DNA from: Saccharofermentans sp.
Lineage (GTDB): Bacteria; Bacillota; Clostridia; Saccharofermentanales; Saccharofermentanaceae
Length of the DNA stretch: 64,000 nt
Assembly (NCBI GenBank): GCA_024691325.1
Contig: JAILNR010000041.1
Coordinates: 1 to 64,000 of the forward strand
Direction of reading: 5' to 3'
The translations under genes were made by a program, and so were the position numbers. Under the pieces are notes generated by a model. The model saw only the letters and a list, made by a program, of their open reading frames with translations. It searched no databases and had not been told where the DNA came from. Shown piece after piece: positions 61,327-64,000 of this stretch; within the stretch, counting starts at the first letter, position 1, and every line of letters begins with the position of its first letter.

Positions 61327-62006
61327 CAGATTTCCATCATATAACCGGTTCCCCAGATCGTCTTAATAATCTGCGGGTTGTTGGGATCTTCCTCGATCTT
61401 TTCTCTTAATCTTCTTATATGAACATTAAGGGTGCCGTCGCTGTAGAAAGAATCTCCCCAGACGGCTTCAAATATCTGATCTTTGGTAACTATTGAGTTT
61501 CTGTTGTCATAAAGATATTGGGCAAGAGCAAACTCTCTGGCCTTAAGTGCGATCTTACGGCCGTTGATGATGAAACTCATAGTATCCTTATCAAGCGGAG
61601 AGTTAGTCCCGGAATCATTATCCTTCGTCTCTAAAGAAGTGTTGGCAGTCCTTTTAAGGATTACATTTACCTTGGCAAGAAGAACGCTTAATGAATAAGG
61701 CTTCTTAATATAATCGTCGCCGCCGATATTCAGGGCGATGAGAACATCGTCGTCACTTTGTCTTGCACTTATAAAGAGTATGGGAGTGTCATAATTCGCT
61801 CTTATTGTTTTACAAAGCTCGAATCCGCTTTTATCCTTGAGATTAACATCCAAAAGGATAACGTCGCATGTGTTTTCCTTAAAGAATTCAAGAGCCGAAT
61901 CCATATCATTGGCAACAAAACAAGTCACTCCGAACATCTCGAAGTACTCGGCTGTCATCTTTGTAAGTTCTACTTCATCATCAATTATCAGACTCTTGTA
62001 ATGCAT
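61326..62006 (-). CDS. OmpR-family response regulator
   Basis: The 226-residue regulator has a receiver domain (about 1-120) with acidic Asp9/Asp10, phosphoacceptor Asp53 in LLDVNL and Lys in KKPYS. A winged-helix domain follows (about 140-226: FALAQYLYDN, VTKDQIFEAVWGD, VHIRRLREKIE, IWGTGYMM). It is partnered with the following kinase. No ribosome site precedes its ATG, while an extended -10 box ends 7 bases upstream. The mRNA may be leaderless. Confidence 0.94.
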   Translation of the reverse strand: MHYKSLIIDDEVELTKMTAEYFEMFGVTCFVANDMDSALEFFKENTCDVILLDVNLKDKSGFELCKTIRANYDTPILFISARQSDDDVLIALNIGGDDYIKKPYSLSVLLAKVNVILKRTANTSLETKDNDSGTNSPLDKDTMSFIINGRKIALKAREFALAQYLYDNRNSIVTKDQIFEAVWGDSFYSDGTLNVHIRRLREKIEEDPNNPQIIKTIWGTGYMMEI

Positions 62007-62012
62007 GTATTA

Positions 62013-62021
62013 ATTTTAACA
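62013..62021 (-). promoter_or_regulatory. Extended -10 element adjoining the response regulator start
   Basis: On the minus strand TG-T-TAAAAT (62021-62013) is followed by six bases and the ATG. The predicted transcription start coincides with the ATG at 62006. The -35 is weak. Confidence 0.4.
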
Positions 62022-62026
62022 TAATG

Positions 62027-62848
62027 CTATTCGTTTATTCTTTTCATGATGTCTTCAATTACTGATCTGTAATCTCTGTGCTTAATATCAGGGAATGCTC
62101 TTAAGATACGGCCCGCTCCGAAGTGTCTGTGTTCGGTGATAGAAGCTTTTAATGATTCGTAGCGTTCCATAAGGTCTTCTTCGAGTTCCGCTTTTCCAAG
62201 CTTTGCCTGAACTGCCGATTCCTGAGCCTTTTGAACTGCCTTGAGGGATTTGTTTCCTATCCTGTCGCTCATCCTGTTGCTCATCGTCTTAAGGGAAGCC
62301 GATATCCTGTCAAGCTCAGCGAGCTTCTTGTTAAGACCAATGATAGTAAGGGCTGTTACTACCGTGTCGGCTATAAACAGGATATAAAGAGCAATAAGTA
62401 TTGGCCATCCGATCCGCTCGGGGATAAGAGCGGAAGTGAACCTGTATATGAAAACATGTACAAGCTTGATAACAAACACTACAGCAAGTCCCCAGATAAT
62501 AGAGAAGCCCGCGCATATGTATCCGTTAAGATTCAGGGGCATCTTGCTGTAATCCCACCATCTTGCGTGAAAGAACTTATCGAGTATAAACCCGGCGGCA
62601 AGTTCAATGAGGGTGGTGAAGACTAGCCCCTCAAGGAAGATGACAAATGCGTTGTCGATACCTACATAATTATAGATAGCAAGTACGAGGATCATACCGA
62701 ATCCGTAAACAGGGCAGACCGGTCCGTTAAGGAATCCTCTGTTAACTACCTGGCCTTTTACAGTAGCGTGAAATATAACTTCGATGATCCATCCTGCAAG
62801 AGAATAGACAACGAAGAACCAGCAGATATCATAAGCTGTCAGACTCAT
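62027..62848 (-). CDS. CmpB-family putative ABC transporter membrane protein
   Basis: The 273-residue protein has about five to six helices (8-190) and a cytoplasmic helical tail. The N-terminal GWIIEVIFHATVKGQVVNRGFLNGPVCPVYGFG is the hallmark of the family annotated as putative ABC-transporter type IV (CmpB). Its transport role has not been shown. It overlaps the glutamine synthetase stop by 4 bases (ATGA), so the two are co-expressed. Confidence 0.82.
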   Translation of the reverse strand: MSLTAYDICWFFVVYSLAGWIIEVIFHATVKGQVVNRGFLNGPVCPVYGFGMILVLAIYNYVGIDNAFVIFLEGLVFTTLIELAAGFILDKFFHARWWDYSKMPLNLNGYICAGFSIIWGLAVVFVIKLVHVFIYRFTSALIPERIGWPILIALYILFIADTVVTALTIIGLNKKLAELDRISASLKTMSNRMSDRIGNKSLKAVQKAQESAVQAKLGKAELEEDLMERYESLKASITEHRHFGAGRILRAFPDIKHRDYRSVIEDIMKRINE

Positions 62849-64000
62849 ATCTGATTATCTGAATATCTCTTATAGATGTCGGCCGCCTCGTTCATGTCGC
62901 GGTTCATTCGAAGCTGGAGCTTGGAGATCTCCTTAAGATCCTTGGACTCAAGTGAATTTCTTATGCAGCTGAATACAGACGTTCTCTCGGTCGTATCTTT
63001 GGCAAGATTCATCTTGATCGTCTCGATGTCAGACCAATACTCGTCATCAACTGCGTTAGAATCGTTATGCTTTCTTGTGTAGCTTCTGAGTGTGGCAAGG
63101 TTAGTAGGGATGATCCTGTCTGAGAGCTCATACAGCCATCTGTCCAGCATGGCATGTGAGTAGGATGAAAGGATCTTGTCGTTAAATACATTGCCTGCAC
63201 ACAAGATCTTAGTTGCGTCATCAGCTTCAAGGAAGTTTCTCAGTGAATCATATACAGTGGCGGGAGGAGTTCCAAACAGTCTGTCTCTTTCATCCTCATC
63301 CATAGTCTCGAAGATATCATCTTCGCATCTGTACAGACGATCCTTCAAAAGATAGTCAGACTCCGTTCCGAACGGCTTGCTGAATTCTGCCTCGAGATCG
63401 TGCGTTGTCTTATTGGAGTTAAGTACATATCTTATTCCGTCAAGCATGCACTGGTAGATAGCAGAAAGGCAAAGATAAGTATTTGTGTGCGGGTTAGGGG
63501 AACGAAGTTCGAATCTCGTTGTCTTATCTGTCTCCATGGATCTTACAAGACCTAAGAGGACAGAACGGTTACGGGAGGGAGTGAGTACATCCTTACCGAG
63601 TGAAGCAACTGCATGTGTGGGAGCCTCGAATCCCGGCTGAAGTCTCATGAATGCATCTGTTGTTGCAGATACAAACGGGTTAATAAGATCATAGTTCTTC
63701 ATAATGCCCATCAAAGAACCCCAACCGATTCTTGAAAGGTAATCTGCAGTTCTGTCCTGGGGAGCAAAGAGGTTGATCCTTCTTCCGTCCTTGAGGAAAG
63801 CAACGGCATTTACATGTGTATGTTCACCGGATCCGGCTACGCCTGCGAGGGGCTTTGCATCAAATCTTACACTTAATCCGTGCATTCTGAAGATTTCCTT
63901 GATGAGGATTCTTGCTGTTAACTCATAATCGGCACCCTGGAGAGCATCCGAATACTTCCAGTCTACCTCGAGCTGCTCCATGATGGAGTGGAAATCACCG
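62845..64000 (-). CDS. Glutamine synthetase, C-terminal part (cut by window edge)
   Basis: About 385 C-terminal residues are visible. The frame is still open at 64000, so the N-terminus lies outside the window. The catalytic signatures are GSGEHTHVN (glutamate/ammonia site) and RFELRSPNPHTNTYL. The long C-terminal helical tail after DRWLYELSDRIIPTN distinguishes it from short GlnA. It resembles the larger glutamine synthetases of Clostridia, possibly type III-like, but the type cannot be settled from this part. It makes glutamine from glutamate, ammonia and ATP. Confidence 0.85.
   Translation of the reverse strand, partial: GDFHSIMEQLEVDWKYSDALQGADYELTARILIKEIFRMHGLSVRFDAKPLAGVAGSGEHTHVNAVAFLKDGRRINLFAPQDRTADYLSRIGWGSLMGIMKNYDLINPFVSATTDAFMRLQPGFEAPTHAVASLGKDVLTPSRNRSVLLGLVRSMETDKTTRFELRSPNPHTNTYLCLSAIYQCMLDGIRYVLNSNKTTHDLEAEFSKPFGTESDYLLKDRLYRCEDDIFETMDEDERDRLFGTPPATVYDSLRNFLEADDATKILCAGNVFNDKILSSYSHAMLDRWLYELSDRIIPTNLATLRSYTRKHNDSNAVDDEYWSDIETIKMNLAKDTTERTSVFSCIRNSLESKDLKEISKLQLRMNRDMNEAADIYKRYSDNQI

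Noticed and set aside
1..64000. CRISPR arrays, insertion sequences or prophage genes
   Set aside because: Reading through the window showed no regularly spaced repeats, transposase, integrase or phage structural genes.

Overview
The window reads as a chromosomal segment of a low-to-moderate GC member of the Bacillota, most likely a clostridial anaerobe of gut or rumen type. Supporting signs are Gram-positive Shine-Dalgarno sites (AGGAGG, GGGGG), a Cheo-type SOS box before recA, a PadR/HAAS/DUF4097 cassette, a short FtsY, a SpoIIIE/FtsK translocase and a butanol-dehydrogenase-like enzyme. The species cannot be named from the sequence. No insertion sequence, prophage or CRISPR array was seen.

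Layout. 1-3240: an accessory cassette. A Sec-exported CBM2-like N-terminus is separated by an apparent frameshift from a Ca-binding TSP3/papain-like peptidase protein, followed by a small lipoprotein. DNA after about 1.1 kb is visibly more AT-rich. 3350-4323: a membrane protein and tRNA-Trp. 4414-11160: proC-rnhA-nudix-ftsK-cinA(C)-murJ, tightly overlapping. 11298-14881: SOS-controlled recA-recX-rimO-pgsA. 14973-20495: acpP, then rnc-smc-ftsY. 20601: rpsO with its own promoter, leader and terminator. 21012-25283: topoisomerase IV parE-parC. 25284-30384: an inactive-looking NodB-fold membrane protein, a PH-like protein with a Ca-loop tail, a sirtuin with a histone-H1-like tail, and a membrane MutS-like ATPase.

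30465-34849 is the most interesting block. It is a four-gene operon encoding a PIN-like/protein-kinase fusion, a von Willebrand A protein, a tail-anchored PP2C phosphatase and a highly charged coiled-coil protein. This is the kinase/phosphatase/vWA set known as the TerY-P triad (compare E. coli yegI/yegK/yegL). It is driven by a promoter whose start site appears to fall on the initiator ATG.

34850-43809 returns to housekeeping: a MraY-like transferase (minus strand), argS, pepF, an RsmF-type methyltransferase, rdgB, an HTH-ACT regulator with hom, and surE. 43860-56426 is membrane and signalling genes: a DUF3592-like protein, a GT-C-like membrane protein, an EAL phosphodiesterase with dead GGDEF, an iron alcohol dehydrogenase, two membrane proteins, a PadR-controlled envelope cassette, an HD-GYP phosphodiesterase and two tandem zinc-ribbon membrane proteins.

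56427-62006 (minus strand) is an envelope-stress module: an OmpR-family regulator and histidine kinase upstream of a beta-strand protein and an ABC transporter. Three phased direct repeats before the transporter operon are a candidate binding site for that regulator. The right edge holds a CmpB-family membrane protein and a glutamine synthetase cut by the window end.
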